A stretch of DNA of 64,000 nucleotides, taken from contig DINS01000021.1 in the NCBI GenBank assembly GCA_002426015.1, forward strand, positions 128,095 through 192,094, in the 5' to 3' direction. Source of the DNA: Flavobacteriaceae bacterium UBA5534. GTDB lineage: Bacteria; Bacteroidota; Bacteroidia; Flavobacteriales; Flavobacteriaceae. The notes beneath the pieces are model-generated. The model made no database searches and was not told the DNA's origin. It saw only the letters and a program-made list of their open reading frames with translations. This document shows, piece after piece, positions 1 to 8,430 of this stretch; within the stretch, counting starts at the first letter, position 1; each line of letters starts with the position of its first letter. The translations under genes and the position numbers were made by a program.

Positions 1-150
1 AGCACCTGTTTGGCTTACAACTCCATTGTCGTGATAATAAACAACTTCAATTAGGTTAGTGTCTTTGTTAAGTTTTAAATCTCTCTTTTGCTGACCAAAA
101 GAAACCACAGCAATTAAAAAGGCAACTAAAAATAATACGTTTTTCTTCAT
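1..150 (-). CDS. Secreted YwqK/MORN-repeat-like protein (partial, N-terminal 50 residues)
   Basis: The reverse strand opens with ATG at 150 and stays open to the window edge, so only the first 50 codons are visible. The product starts with a Lys-rich n-region and a hydrophobic core ending near VVSFGQQ, a typical Bacteroidota signal peptide. The mature part has the pattern LIEVVYYHDNGVVSQTG, the 'Y.nG...G' motif of YwqK/MORN-type repeat proteins, which are often mislabelled as toxin-antitoxin antitoxins or nicotinate adenylyltransferases in this group. It is likely exported; its function is unknown. It is divergent from the porin at 517. The family assignment rests on one repeat only. Confidence 0.7.
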   Translation of the reverse strand, partial: MKKNVLFLVAFLIAVVSFGQQKRDLKLNKDTNLIEVVYYHDNGVVSQTGA

Positions 151-217
151 AATTATGGGTTTAACATTACTTAATAATCAAATATACCAATTAATTAACA
201 CTAAAACAATGTTTACA

Positions 218-239
218 TAACATTAAATTAACATTAAAA
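218..239 (+). promoter_or_regulatory. Pho-box-like 11-bp direct repeat (distal)
   Basis: Two adjacent 11-mers, TAACATTAAAT and TAACATTAAAA, form a perfect-period tandem. The 11-bp period and TTAACA-like core match the known geometry of PhoB/PhoP binding sites. A TTTG element at 249-252 could be part of a promoter reading rightward into the terminator at 411-438. Assignment to PhoB is inference. Confidence 0.4.
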
Positions 240-410
240 ATTTAATTGTTTGATTTTCAGCCAATAACGCAATGTTAAGTTTAATGATTAATTAATATTC
301 CCATTACATAAACATTACCTGAATATGTGATATTTGGCTGTATTTTAAAATGCAATTAGTTTCATATAATCTATTAGTTTTTGTCGACTACATTATCATG
401 AATGCTGATG

Positions 411-438
411 ACTGCCTTTGGCCAAGGCAGTTTTTTTT
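411..438 (+). terminator. Rho-independent terminator with no gene in front of it
   Basis: Stem ACTGCCTT / AAGGCAGT with the 5-base loop TGGCC is followed by eight T residues on the plus strand. The nearest upstream gene points the other way, so the terminator must end a short plus-strand transcript or attenuate a long leader of the porin gene. Confidence 0.75.
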
Positions 439-459
439 GTTTATATCGTAATGTTTTAG

Positions 460-492
460 AAACATTAAGTTAACATTAGTGTTGGTTCTTTG
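460..492 (+). promoter_or_regulatory. Porin promoter: Pho-box-like repeat plus -7-like element
   Basis: Tandem 11-mers (460-470 and 471-481, both carrying AACATTA) are followed by GTTCTTTG at 485-492, a weak form of the TAnnTTTG -7 box. The second repeat starts 14 bp before the box. The same 14-bp offset is seen in front of the phosphate transporter gene at 1777. A repeat overlying the -33 region suggests activator-dependent transcription. Confidence 0.5.
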
Positions 493-516
493 CAGCGACA
501 AAAACTAATACTAATA

Positions 517-1707
517 ATGAAATTAAAATTAACGTTTACAGTGTTATCTGTTTTGACATTTATGACTGTAAATGCTCAAAGCATAGAATCATCAACCTTC
601 GGAAAAGGCATTTTTAATATTGTGGGCAAAGACAGTACTTGGAGTATGAAAATAGCTGCAAGAATGCAATTTTTAGCAACTTCCACATGGCCTGAAGGTC
701 AAAAAAACGAATCCGAATTTCTTGTTCGTAGAGCACGATTAAAATTTGATGGATTTGCTTACAGTCCAAAACTTGAATATAAATTAGAATTAGGCCTATC
801 CAATAACGATATTTCTGGCTCTTCAGAGTTTACAAGCAACGCTCCAAGATACATTCTTGATGCAGTTGTTAAGTGGAATTTTCACGAAAATTTTGAATTG
901 TGGTTTGGTCAAACTAAATTGCCAGGAAATAGAGAACGTGTTATTTCCTCTGGAAACATGCAATTGGTAGATCGATCATTATTGAATAGAAGATTCAACA
1001 TTGATCGCGATTTAGGTTTACAGTTGCATCATCAATTTAGACTTTCAGAAAAATTTATAGCTAGGGAAATCATCGCAATCTCGCAGGGAGAAGGAAGAAA
1101 TATTACTACAGGTAATTTAGGAGGACATCAATATACAGCTAGGTTAGAACTATTACCATTTGGTAATTTCGAAAGTGATGGTGATTACTCAGGAAGTGAT
1201 TTAAAAAGAGAAACAACACCCAAACTTGCTATAGCAGCCACCTACGATTTCAACCATAATGCAGTCAAAACCAGAAGCAATCAAGGCTCTTATATGGCGA
1301 ATGATATTGGATTTTATGAAACAAACATTTCAACAGTATTTGTTGATGCCATGTTTAAATACCAAGGGTTTTCCTTTATGGCTGAATACGCCGATAGAAC
1401 TGCTGATGATCCTTTTGCCAAAAATTCGGATGGTACTCTGACTGGCGATGTGGTACAAGTTGGAAATGCCTTAAATTTACAGGCAGGGTATTTATTTAAA
1501 AACGATTGGGAAGTTTCTGGTCGTTACACAAATATAGAATTAAACAAAACCATCACTGGTAAGGATGCAGAAAACCAATATACATTAGGAGTATCTAAAT
1601 ATATCGTAGGTCACAAATTAAAAGTACAATCAGACATCAGCTATTTAGAAGTTGCCAATAGCAATGATCAACTGATGTATAGATTACAATTTGATATTCA
1701 TTTTTAA
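517..1707 (+). CDS. Phosphate-selective porin O/P family outer-membrane protein
   Basis: The 396-residue product belongs to the OprO/OprP-type porin family: an N-terminal signal peptide (core ending FMTVNAQS) and then alternating amphipathic strands, ending in FDIHF with the terminal aromatic residue usual for beta-barrels. An upstream TTG at 490 is in frame, but ATG at 517 gives a clean signal peptide and lies a reasonable distance after the -7-like box, so it is preferred. It probably lets phosphate (or polyphosphate) cross the outer membrane, with the PiT carrier 69 bases downstream completing uptake. A Pho-box-like repeat precedes it. Substrate selectivity is inferred from family and neighbour. 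Confidence 0.85.
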   Translation: MKLKLTFTVLSVLTFMTVNAQSIESSTFGKGIFNIVGKDSTWSMKIAARMQFLATSTWPEGQKNESEFLVRRARLKFDGFAYSPKLEYKLELGLSNNDISGSSEFTSNAPRYILDAVVKWNFHENFELWFGQTKLPGNRERVISSGNMQLVDRSLLNRRFNIDRDLGLQLHHQFRLSEKFIAREIIAISQGEGRNITTGNLGGHQYTARLELLPFGNFESDGDYSGSDLKRETTPKLAIAATYDFNHNAVKTRSNQGSYMANDIGFYETNISTVFVDAMFKYQGFSFMAEYADRTADDPFAKNSDGTLTGDVVQVGNALNLQAGYLFKNDWEVSGRYTNIELNKTITGKDAENQYTLGVSKYIVGHKLKVQSDISYLEVANSNDQLMYRLQFDIHF

Positions 1708-1711
1708 AACA

Positions 1712-1755
1712 TAACATTTACATAACATATTACTTACAAACACTAAAGATATTTG
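1712..1755 (+). promoter_or_regulatory. Phosphate transporter promoter: Pho-box-like repeats plus -7 box
   Basis: Three 11-bp units in a row (TAACATTTACA, TAACATATTAC and the weaker TTACAAACACT, 1712-1744) are followed by GATATTTG at 1748-1755, seven of eight matches to TAnnTTTG. The last unit begins 14 bp before the box, as at the porin promoter. This gives the transporter its own promoter in addition to possible read-through from the porin. Confidence 0.5.
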
Positions 1756-1776
1756 CAAACTATTTCAAACTAAACT

Positions 1777-4086
1777 ATGGATAATATTTACTTAATAATG
1801 ATAATTGCCTTGGCCGTTTTAGCTATTGCTGATTTGGTCGTTGGTGTGAGCAACGATGCAGTAAATTTCTTAAATTCTGCTATTGGCTCAAAAGCGGTTT
1901 CATTTAGAACAATTATGATTGTTGCCAGTTTGGGTGTTGCCATTGGCGCCATATTTTCAAGTGGTATGATGGAGGTTGCTCGTAAGGGTATTTTTAACCC
2001 TCATGAATTCATGTTTAATGAAATCATGATTATTTTTATGGCTGTTATGATTACCGATATACTTTTATTGGACTTTTTCAATACTATCGGGTTACCAACA
2101 TCTACAACAGTATCTATTGTATTTGAATTGCTCGGAGCTTCAGTTGCAATGGCATTAATAAAAATAGGCCATGCTGGCGGAGGATTAGTAGATGTTGTCA
2201 ATTATATCAATACCTCTAAAGCGACAGAAATCATATTTGGTATCTTGCTCTCCGTTGGGGTCGCCTTTTCAGTTGGTGCGCTCGTACAATGGGTTTCTCG
2301 TTTGTTATTATCTTACAATTATGAGAAAAAAGCCAAATGGGTTGGTGCAATATTTGGTGGTTTGGCATTATCAGCCATTACCTATTTCATTTTCTTAAAA
2401 GGGATAAAAGGTGCTGCATTTGCAGATGAGAGTTATGATATTATTGGCGGCAAGACGATAAAAGACTTTTTAGAAGACCAAGTACTTCCAATTATTGGTA
2501 TTAGCATCGTATTTTGGTCACTCCTATCAATGGTATTAATCAGCTTCTTTAAAACCAATATTTATAAACTCATTATAGTAGTAGGCACATTTGCATTAGC
2601 TCTTGCATTTGCTGGTAACGATTTGGTCAACTTTATTGGTGTTCCTATTGCTGCTTGGCAATCTTATGAGGCTTGGGTAGCTTCTGGTGTTGCAGCAGAA
2701 TCTTTTAGCATGGGCTTCCTAGCTGACAAAGTACCTACTCCAACTGTCTTATTGGTAGTTTCAGGCCTTGTAATGGTATTGACATTATGGTTTTCTAAAA
2801 AAGCTAAAACGGTTACTGAAACCGAAATTAATTTATCAAGAGAAGGTGAAGGAAAAGAACGTTTTCAACCTAACTTTTTATCAAGAGGATTTGTAAGGTT
2901 TGCAATGGCTAGTTCACAAATGACCTCTTATATTTTACCAAATACTTGGCAAGAGAAAATTGACAAACAGTTTGAAAAGCCAGTAATCACCTTAAATAAA
3001 TCAAAAACTTTTGAGATTCCAGCTTTTGATATGGTAAGGGCTGCAGTCAATTTAATGGTTGCCAGTGTGTTGATCTCTTTAGCAACATCAATGAAACTGC
3101 CTTTATCAACAACCTATGTAACCTTTATGGTGGCAATGGGTTCGTCTTTAGCAGATAGAGCTTGGGGAGCAGAAAGTGCAGTGTATAGAGTTGCAGGTGT
3201 ATTAAATGTCATTGGTGGATGGTTCTTTACAGCAATTATCGCCTTTATAGCTGCTGCTACAATCGTTATTTTGATTAACATACATGTGCCTTCAATGGTT
3301 GGTATCCTATTATTGATAGCTGCATTATTGTTGGTAAGAAACTATATTGCACATAACAAAAAAGGAAAAGAACTAAAGGCTGAAGATCGTTTAAATAAAA
3401 CCGAGAGCAGTTCAGTACAAGGTGTTATCCATGAGAGTGCTAAAAATATTGCCAATGTAGTAAAACGCGGCAATAGAATTTACACCAATGCCATCAACGG
3501 ACTTGCAAAACAAGATTTATCATTACTTAAAAAGAACAAAAAACAAGTCATTAAATTATCTGAAGAAGTAGATGAGTTAAGAGATAACATCTTTTATTTC
3601 ATTAAAAACCTTGATGACTCCAGTGTTGCTGCAAGTAATTTCTACATAAATATTCTAGGATATTTACAAGATATGACACAATCTTTGGAGTACATTTCTA
3701 AAGTGAGCCATAAACATATCAACAACAACCATAAAAAACTTAAGTTTAGCCAAATTAAAGAGCTGAAAGAAGTTGATGAGCGTTTTGAGCGTTTATTCAA
3801 TAATACAAGAAACGCTTTTGATTCGATGTCTTTTGAAGAAATAGGCACTATTTTGGGACGTAAAAAAGAAATTATGTCTTTAGTGACTGATAAGATTCAA
3901 AAACAAGTAGAACGTACACGTACTGAAGAATCGAGCCCTAAAAACACGACTTTGTATTTCAGTTTATTATTAGAAACTAAAGATCTATTGAATGCCACCA
4001 TGAACCTATTGGAAGAGTATCACAATGCTCATGACAGTTCTGTAAAGCCTGCAAAAATAAATACTGCAGATGATGACAAGAAATAG
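1777..4086 (+). CDS. PiT-family inorganic phosphate transporter with PhoU-like C-terminal domain
   Basis: The 769-residue protein is a Pho4/PiT permease. The N-terminal signature has VGVSNDAVNFLNSAIGS near residue 23 and a second repeat half around residues 410-470 with LPLSTTYVTFMVAMGSSLADRAW. About ten to twelve hydrophobic segments run to near residue 525. After the last membrane segment a 230-residue hydrophilic, helix-forming tail (about 540-769) resembles PhoU/DUF47 regulators, which in many genomes is a separate gene beside pit. The protein should import phosphate with H+ or Na+ across the inner membrane, and the tail may sense or gate transport. It follows the porin and has a Pho-box-like promoter. 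The length is unusual for bare PitA (about 500 residues) but common in Bacteroidota. Confidence 0.92.
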   Translation: MDNIYLIMIIALAVLAIADLVVGVSNDAVNFLNSAIGSKAVSFRTIMIVASLGVAIGAIFSSGMMEVARKGIFNPHEFMFNEIMIIFMAVMITDILLLDFFNTIGLPTSTTVSIVFELLGASVAMALIKIGHAGGGLVDVVNYINTSKATEIIFGILLSVGVAFSVGALVQWVSRLLLSYNYEKKAKWVGAIFGGLALSAITYFIFLKGIKGAAFADESYDIIGGKTIKDFLEDQVLPIIGISIVFWSLLSMVLISFFKTNIYKLIIVVGTFALALAFAGNDLVNFIGVPIAAWQSYEAWVASGVAAESFSMGFLADKVPTPTVLLVVSGLVMVLTLWFSKKAKTVTETEINLSREGEGKERFQPNFLSRGFVRFAMASSQMTSYILPNTWQEKIDKQFEKPVITLNKSKTFEIPAFDMVRAAVNLMVASVLISLATSMKLPLSTTYVTFMVAMGSSLADRAWGAESAVYRVAGVLNVIGGWFFTAIIAFIAAATIVILINIHVPSMVGILLLIAALLLVRNYIAHNKKGKELKAEDRLNKTESSSVQGVIHESAKNIANVVKRGNRIYTNAINGLAKQDLSLLKKNKKQVIKLSEEVDELRDNIFYFIKNLDDSSVAASNFYINILGYLQDMTQSLEYISKVSHKHINNNHKKLKFSQIKELKEVDERFERLFNNTRNAFDSMSFEEIGTILGRKKEIMSLVTDKIQKQVERTRTEESSPKNTTLYFSLLLETKDLLNATMNLLEEYHNAHDSSVKPAKINTADDDKK

Positions 4087-4108
4087 AAAAGTATAGAATC
4101 TTGATTCA

Positions 4109-4138
4109 AAAAAGCCACCTCAGATGAAGTGGCTTTTT
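4109..4138 (+). terminator. Terminator after the phosphate transporter
   Basis: GCCAC (4114-4118) pairs with GTGGC (4129-4133), extended by an A run and a T run on either side. It lies 23 bases after the stop codon. Confidence 0.8.
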
Positions 4139-4161
4139 GTTTTGTAGCAAAGTTATCCCAT

Positions 4162-4185
4162 AAAAAAACACCTCTTTCGAGGTGT
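4162..4185 (-). terminator. Terminator after nrdA
   Basis: ACACCTC (4168-4174) pairs with GAGGTGT (4179-4185) around a 4-base loop. Read on the minus strand it is followed by seven T residues. It is placed 29 bases beyond the nrdA stop. Confidence 0.8.
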
Positions 4186-4213
4186 CTTTATTGTAACACT
4201 TATATTGGTTTTA

Positions 4214-6691
4214 TTAAGAACCACACATCAAACAGTCATCACCTTCAGCTTCTTTAGCTTGTGCTATTAAAGCTTTCATTTCTTCGGCAGTCATGGGTTT
4301 TACTTCTGTTGTTTCTTGAGCAAATTTAGCTGCTGCTTTTGCAGCTTGCTGTTTTTGTTGTGCAATTAGAGTTTCATCTACTTCAATGACTTCAGAAACT
4401 TCTGCTGCTGGCTCTTCTTTTTTAACTGTATCTAACGTAAATTTAATAGCGTCAACAGCACTCTTCGTACGCAAATAGTACATTCCTGTTTTTAAGCCAC
4501 TTTTCCATGCGTAGAAATGCATTGATGTTAGTTTTGCCATTGTAGCGCCTTCCATAAACAGGTTTAACGATTGTGATTGATCAATGAAATAACCTCTATG
4601 GCGAGACATGTCTATAATATCTTTCATACTCAATTCCCAAACAGTCTTGTACAGTTCTTTAATATGTTGAGGAATGATGTCGATATTTTGAACCGAACCA
4701 TTGGCTCTCATGATCTCTTGTTTTACACCATCATTCCAAAGCCCTAGTTCTACCAAATCTTCCAATAAATGTTTGTTCACCACAATAAACTCTCCAGATA
4801 AAACACGACGTGTATAAATATTAGATGTGTATGGCTCAAAACATTCGTTGTTTCCTAATATTTGTGATGTACTTGCCGTTGGCATTGGTGCTACCAACAA
4901 CGAATTACGAACACCATGTTTTTTGACCTCTTTGCGAAGTTTTGCCCAATCCCAATTACCACTTAATTCTTCGTCTTTAATTCCCCAAAGGTTATGCTGG
5001 AATTCGCCATTACTTATTGGAGAGCCTTTATAAGTTTGGTAAGGTCCATCTTTTTGGGCTTCCTCCATACTTGCAGTAACCGCTGCATAATATAATGTTT
5101 CAAAAATATCCTGATTTAGCTTTTTAGCTTCATCACTGGTAAAAGGCATACGCAACATAATAAATGTGTCGGCTAATCCTTGTACTCCTAAACCGATAGG
5201 TCTATGGCGAAAATTGGAGTTTTCAGCTTCTATAACTGGATAATAATTTCTGTCAATGACCTTGTTCAGGTTTTTGGTAACACGTTTTGTTATTTTGAAT
5301 AGTTCTTTATGGTCAAACTCACCATTTTTTACAAACATTGGCAATGCAATCGAAGCCAGGTTACATACAGCAATCTCATCTGGAGATGTGTACTCCATGA
5401 TTTCGGTACATAGGTTTGAAGAACGTATGGTTCCTAAATTTTTCTGGTTAGACTTACGGTTTGCTGCATCTTTGTACAACATATAAGGTGTGCCTGTTTC
5501 TATTTGAGATTCTAATATTTTTTCCCAAAGCTCACGTGCTTTAATCGTTTTGCGCCCTTTACCTTCTTTTTCATATTTGGTATATAAGGCTTCAAATTCT
5601 TCACTATGCACATCGCATAAACCAGGACATTCATTAGGACACATTAAGGTCCAAACACCATCTTCTTGCACTCGCTCCATAAACAAATCAGAAATCCACA
5701 TGGCGTAAAACAAGTCACGAGCACGCATTTCTTCTTTTCCGTGGTTTTTCTTCAAATCCAAGAAATCAAAAATATCGGCATGCCATGTTTCCATATAAAT
5801 GGCAAAACTTCCTTTACGCTTTCCGCCTCCTTGATCGACATATCGTGCTGTATCATTAAACACTTGAAGCATTGGCACAATGCCATTACTAGTTCCGTTG
5901 GTGCCAGCAATATAACTTCCTGTAGCTCTAATATTATGAATAGACAAGCCAATACCACCAGCCGATTGTGAGATTTTAGCTGTGTTTTTCAACGTATCAT
6001 AAATACCATCGATACTGTCTTCTTTCATTGTTAAAAGAAAACAAGATGACATTTGAGGTTTTGGTGTTCCTGCGTTAAAAAGTGTAGGTGTGGCGTGCGT
6101 AAAGTATTTTTTGGACATCAACTCATAGGTCTCGATTACCGCATCCAAATCATTTAAGTGAATTCCTACTGCCACTCGCATCAACATGTGTTGTGGACGT
6201 TCGGCAATTTCCCCATTTAATTTTAAGAGATAGGAACGTTCTAAAGTTTTGAACCCAAAATAATCGTATCCAAAATCACGATTATATATAATTGTAGAGT
6301 CTAGAACTTCTTTGTTTTCCATAATGACTTTGTACACGTCATCAGCTAACAATGGTGCCTTTTTTCCTGTTCGAGGGTTGACATATGTGTATAAATCTTC
6401 CATTACTTCACTGAAAGATTTTTTTGTGTTTTTATGTAAGTTAGAAACTGATATCCTTGCTGCAAGACGTGCGTAATCTGGATGCGCTGTGGTCATGGTT
6501 GCGGCAATTTCTGCTGCCAAATTATCCAATTCGCTTGTAGTAACACCATCATATAACCCTTCAATAACACGCATAGCCACTTTAACAGGGTCTACAAGTT
6601 CATTGAGTCCATAGCACAATTTTCTCACTCTAGCAGTGATTTTGTCAAACATCATTGGCTCTCTGTGTCCATCTCTTTTTACTACATACAT
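4214..6691 (-). CDS. nrdA: Ribonucleoside-diphosphate reductase, alpha subunit
   Basis: The 825-residue class I large subunit reduces ribonucleoside diphosphates to deoxy forms in the cytosol together with NrdB. Visible features are an N-terminal ATP-cone (residues 1 to about 95, VVKRDGHREPMMFDKI), SSCFLLTM with the first redox cysteine, the NLCTEI active-site motif (Asn, Cys, Glu), and a C-terminal CLMC pair that accepts electrons from thioredoxin or glutaredoxin. An Ala/Glu/Lys-rich linker separates the catalytic core from the cysteine tail, a common Bacteroidota extension. It follows nrdB with a 231-base gap, so the two are probably co-transcribed. The ATP-cone implies dATP feedback control. 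Confidence 0.97.
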   Translation of the reverse strand: MYVVKRDGHREPMMFDKITARVRKLCYGLNELVDPVKVAMRVIEGLYDGVTTSELDNLAAEIAATMTTAHPDYARLAARISVSNLHKNTKKSFSEVMEDLYTYVNPRTGKKAPLLADDVYKVIMENKEVLDSTIIYNRDFGYDYFGFKTLERSYLLKLNGEIAERPQHMLMRVAVGIHLNDLDAVIETYELMSKKYFTHATPTLFNAGTPKPQMSSCFLLTMKEDSIDGIYDTLKNTAKISQSAGGIGLSIHNIRATGSYIAGTNGTSNGIVPMLQVFNDTARYVDQGGGKRKGSFAIYMETWHADIFDFLDLKKNHGKEEMRARDLFYAMWISDLFMERVQEDGVWTLMCPNECPGLCDVHSEEFEALYTKYEKEGKGRKTIKARELWEKILESQIETGTPYMLYKDAANRKSNQKNLGTIRSSNLCTEIMEYTSPDEIAVCNLASIALPMFVKNGEFDHKELFKITKRVTKNLNKVIDRNYYPVIEAENSNFRHRPIGLGVQGLADTFIMLRMPFTSDEAKKLNQDIFETLYYAAVTASMEEAQKDGPYQTYKGSPISNGEFQHNLWGIKDEELSGNWDWAKLRKEVKKHGVRNSLLVAPMPTASTSQILGNNECFEPYTSNIYTRRVLSGEFIVVNKHLLEDLVELGLWNDGVKQEIMRANGSVQNIDIIPQHIKELYKTVWELSMKDIIDMSRHRGYFIDQSQSLNLFMEGATMAKLTSMHFYAWKSGLKTGMYYLRTKSAVDAIKFTLDTVKKEEPAAEVSEVIEVDETLIAQQKQQAAKAAAKFAQETTEVKPMTAEEMKALIAQAKEAEGDDCLMCGS

Positions 6692-6922
6692 AATTTTTAC
6701 ACTTTTTTAGTCTTTCTGATACACCTTTCAGAAAATGGGTTAATTAGTTAGCTGTTTTTTAAATTTAGGTTGTTCTAAATTTAATAGGGTTTAATTTTTA
6801 AGGTTAATAGGTTGCTTCCGATAGTTCGGAACTTCTAAATACTTAAATTTAAATTGTTTAGATTAATTAATTTGGCTCCTTTTATGTACTGAAAATTCAG
6901 CGTTAACAAGGAATATGCCTAT
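6692..6922 (-). other. nrdB-nrdA spacer
   Basis: No gene is visible in this 231-base spacer inside the presumed nrdBA operon. It is AT rich and contains a small imperfect palindrome near 6817-6836 (TTCCGATAGTTCGGAA), which could fold on the transcript. It is long for an operon gap and might hold a secondary promoter or processing site for nrdA. Confidence 0.4.
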
Positions 6923-7903
6923 TTAGAAATCAGCATCAAAGCTGAATTTGTCCTTTTCCTCTTCTTTATTGAGTACACCAGCTTTTTGATATTCTGACAC
7001 ACGCTTTTCAAAGAAATTGGTTTTTCCTTGCAAGGAAATCATATCCATAAAATCAAATGGGTTTGCTGTGTTATATTCTTTATCACAACCCAACTCACTT
7101 AACAATCTGTCTGTGACAAACTCTAGGTATTGAGACATTAAATTGGCATTCATCCCAATTAAACTTGCCGGCAACGATTCAGTAATAAATTCTCTTTCGA
7201 TATCTAATGCATCGACTAAAATTTCCCTGATACGTTCTTGAGGCACTTTGTTTACTAAATGCTTGTTGTGCAAATGCACTGCAAAATCGCAATGCACGCC
7301 TTCATCACGAGAAATCAACTCGTTAGAAAAGGTCAAACCTGGCATTAGCCCTCTTTTTTTCAACCAAAAAATCGAGCAAAATGCACCAGAAAAGAAAATG
7401 CCTTCTACAGCTGCAAAAGCAATCAAACGTTCTGCAAAACTTGGTGACTCAATCCATTTTAGAGCCCAATCTGCTTTTTTCTTGATTGCAGGAAAGTTAT
7501 CGAGTGCATTGAACAATTTGCCTTTTTCGACCTCATCTTTAACATACGTATCTATTAGCAATGAATAGGTTTCGCTATGGATGTTTTCCATCATAATCTG
7601 AAATCCATAGAAAAATTTTGCCTCGCTATATTGTACTTCATTGACAAAGTTTTCTGCCAAGTTTTCGTTAACAATACCATCACTTGCAGCAAAAAATGCT
7701 AAAATATGCTTAATAAAATAACGTTCGTCGTCATTCAATTTATTTTTCCAATCTGTAAGATCTTGATGCAAATCGATTTCTTCAGCAGTCCAAAAACTGG
7801 CTTCTGACTTTTTGTACCATTCCCAAATATCATGATGTTGAATAGGGAAAATAACAAAACGATCTTTGTTTTCTTGTAAAATTGGTTCTGTAAATTGAGA
7901 CAT
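6923..7903 (-). CDS. nrdB: Ribonucleoside-diphosphate reductase, beta subunit
   Basis: The 326-residue R2 subunit holds the dinuclear metal centre and the stable radical that NrdA uses. It has the eukaryote-like class Ia signature FYGFQIMMENIHSE, in which the Tyr is the expected radical site and Glu/His are metal ligands. The earlier Asp/Glu ligand helix (DDERYFIKHILAFFAASDGIV) and the later RDEGVHCDFAVHLH helix supply the remaining ligands. The length is normal for the family. It is first in the minus-strand nrdB-nrdA unit. Upstream is a 686-base gap rich in hairpins. No NrdR-box pair was recognised. Confidence 0.97.
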   Translation of the reverse strand: MSQFTEPILQENKDRFVIFPIQHHDIWEWYKKSEASFWTAEEIDLHQDLTDWKNKLNDDERYFIKHILAFFAASDGIVNENLAENFVNEVQYSEAKFFYGFQIMMENIHSETYSLLIDTYVKDEVEKGKLFNALDNFPAIKKKADWALKWIESPSFAERLIAFAAVEGIFFSGAFCSIFWLKKRGLMPGLTFSNELISRDEGVHCDFAVHLHNKHLVNKVPQERIREILVDALDIEREFITESLPASLIGMNANLMSQYLEFVTDRLLSELGCDKEYNTANPFDFMDMISLQGKTNFFEKRVSEYQKAGVLNKEEEKDKFSFDADF

Positions 7904-8192
7904 TATTTAGTGTTTTTTATTGAAAATATTAGACAAAAATTTACTGCGACTCGGGATTAACAAAGATTCAAAAATGTATGGGAAAATGAAAGGTATTTTT
8001 ATAAACAATGTCAACAAGTTTTTAACAAATGAGTGTTTATCGCTAGTGACAGCCATTTTGAGAGCCTAAACCTATATCACTTGTTTTCAAGGGCTTAAAA
8101 ATACAAATGCTTTGAAAGCCCTATGAAATAAGGGAAGTTGATTTTACAGAAAAATGAAAATTTGTGCGTTTTCAAAGAATATGATGACATAA

Positions 8193-8222
8193 AAAAAAGA
8201 GAGTCAACAAACTCTCTTTTTT
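8193..8222. terminator. Bidirectional terminator hairpin
   Basis: AAAAAAGAGAGT and ACTCTCTTTTTT flank a 6-base loop, making a 12-bp stem with A and T runs on both sides, so it can act on either strand. On the minus strand it lies about 50 bases after the terminator at 8273-8303 and would insulate nrdB from transcription coming from the right. Confidence 0.75.
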
Positions 8223-8272
8223 ACCCCAATAATTAACTAAACTAACCCTAACTTTAAGAAACCGAAAAGGAT

Positions 8273-8303
8273 AAAAAAAGTCAGGAAATGAATCCTGACT
8301 TTT
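8273..8303 (-). terminator. Rho-independent terminator of a minus-strand non-coding transcript
   Basis: AAAAGTCAGGA (8276-8286) pairs perfectly with TCCTGACTTTT (8293-8303). Read on the minus strand the stem is followed by a run of seven T residues (8273-8279 complement). No minus-strand gene lies upstream within this gap. Confidence 0.8.
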
Positions 8304-8390
8304 GTTGATTAATAGCATTTAATCAAAAAGTGAATCCCCACGATCACTCTATATTGTGACATTTGTTTTATGGCTAATAAAATTATTACT
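8273..8390 (-). ncRNA. Candidate small RNA (about 115 nt), possibly LytTR-controlled
   Basis: The unit is bounded by a -7-like element on the minus strand (TAATCTTTG, 8400 to 8392) and the perfect terminator at 8273-8303. Paired LytTR-type repeats (8464 to 8431) lie about 30 bp upstream of the -7-like element in the same orientation. The only reading frame is a 17-codon ORF starting with MSQYRV, so an RNA product is more likely than a protein. The minus-strand word TGCTATTAATCA just before the hairpin recurs at 43892-43903, also beside a hairpin. The 5' end is an estimate. Confidence 0.45.
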
Positions 8391-8430
8391 TCAAAGATTA
8401 GAAAATATAATCTGTTTTCAATTGACAGAT

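Larger units (their letters stand above)
151..516. other. Divergent intergenic region with Pho-box-like repeats and an orphan terminator
   Basis: This 366-base gap lies between the YwqK-like gene (minus) and the porin (plus). It is very AT rich and full of AACATTA-type words. It holds 11-bp direct repeats at 218-239 and 460-481, a weaker CATTAC pair 11 bp apart (302 and 313), and a plus-strand terminator hairpin at 411-438. No convincing open reading frame lies between 151 and 411; the longest, 33 codons from about 352, runs straight through the terminator. A small RNA or an attenuated leader is the simplest explanation for the terminator. Confidence 0.6.

Noticed and set aside
352..453. 33-codon ORF before the porin
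   Set aside because: It runs through the terminator hairpin at 411-438 and has no promoter or family features.
7904..8200. NrdR boxes upstream of nrdB
   Set aside because: No pair of ACACNATATNNNGTGT-like 16-mers at the proper spacing; the nearest AT-rich palindromic text (around 8345-8360) does not fit.
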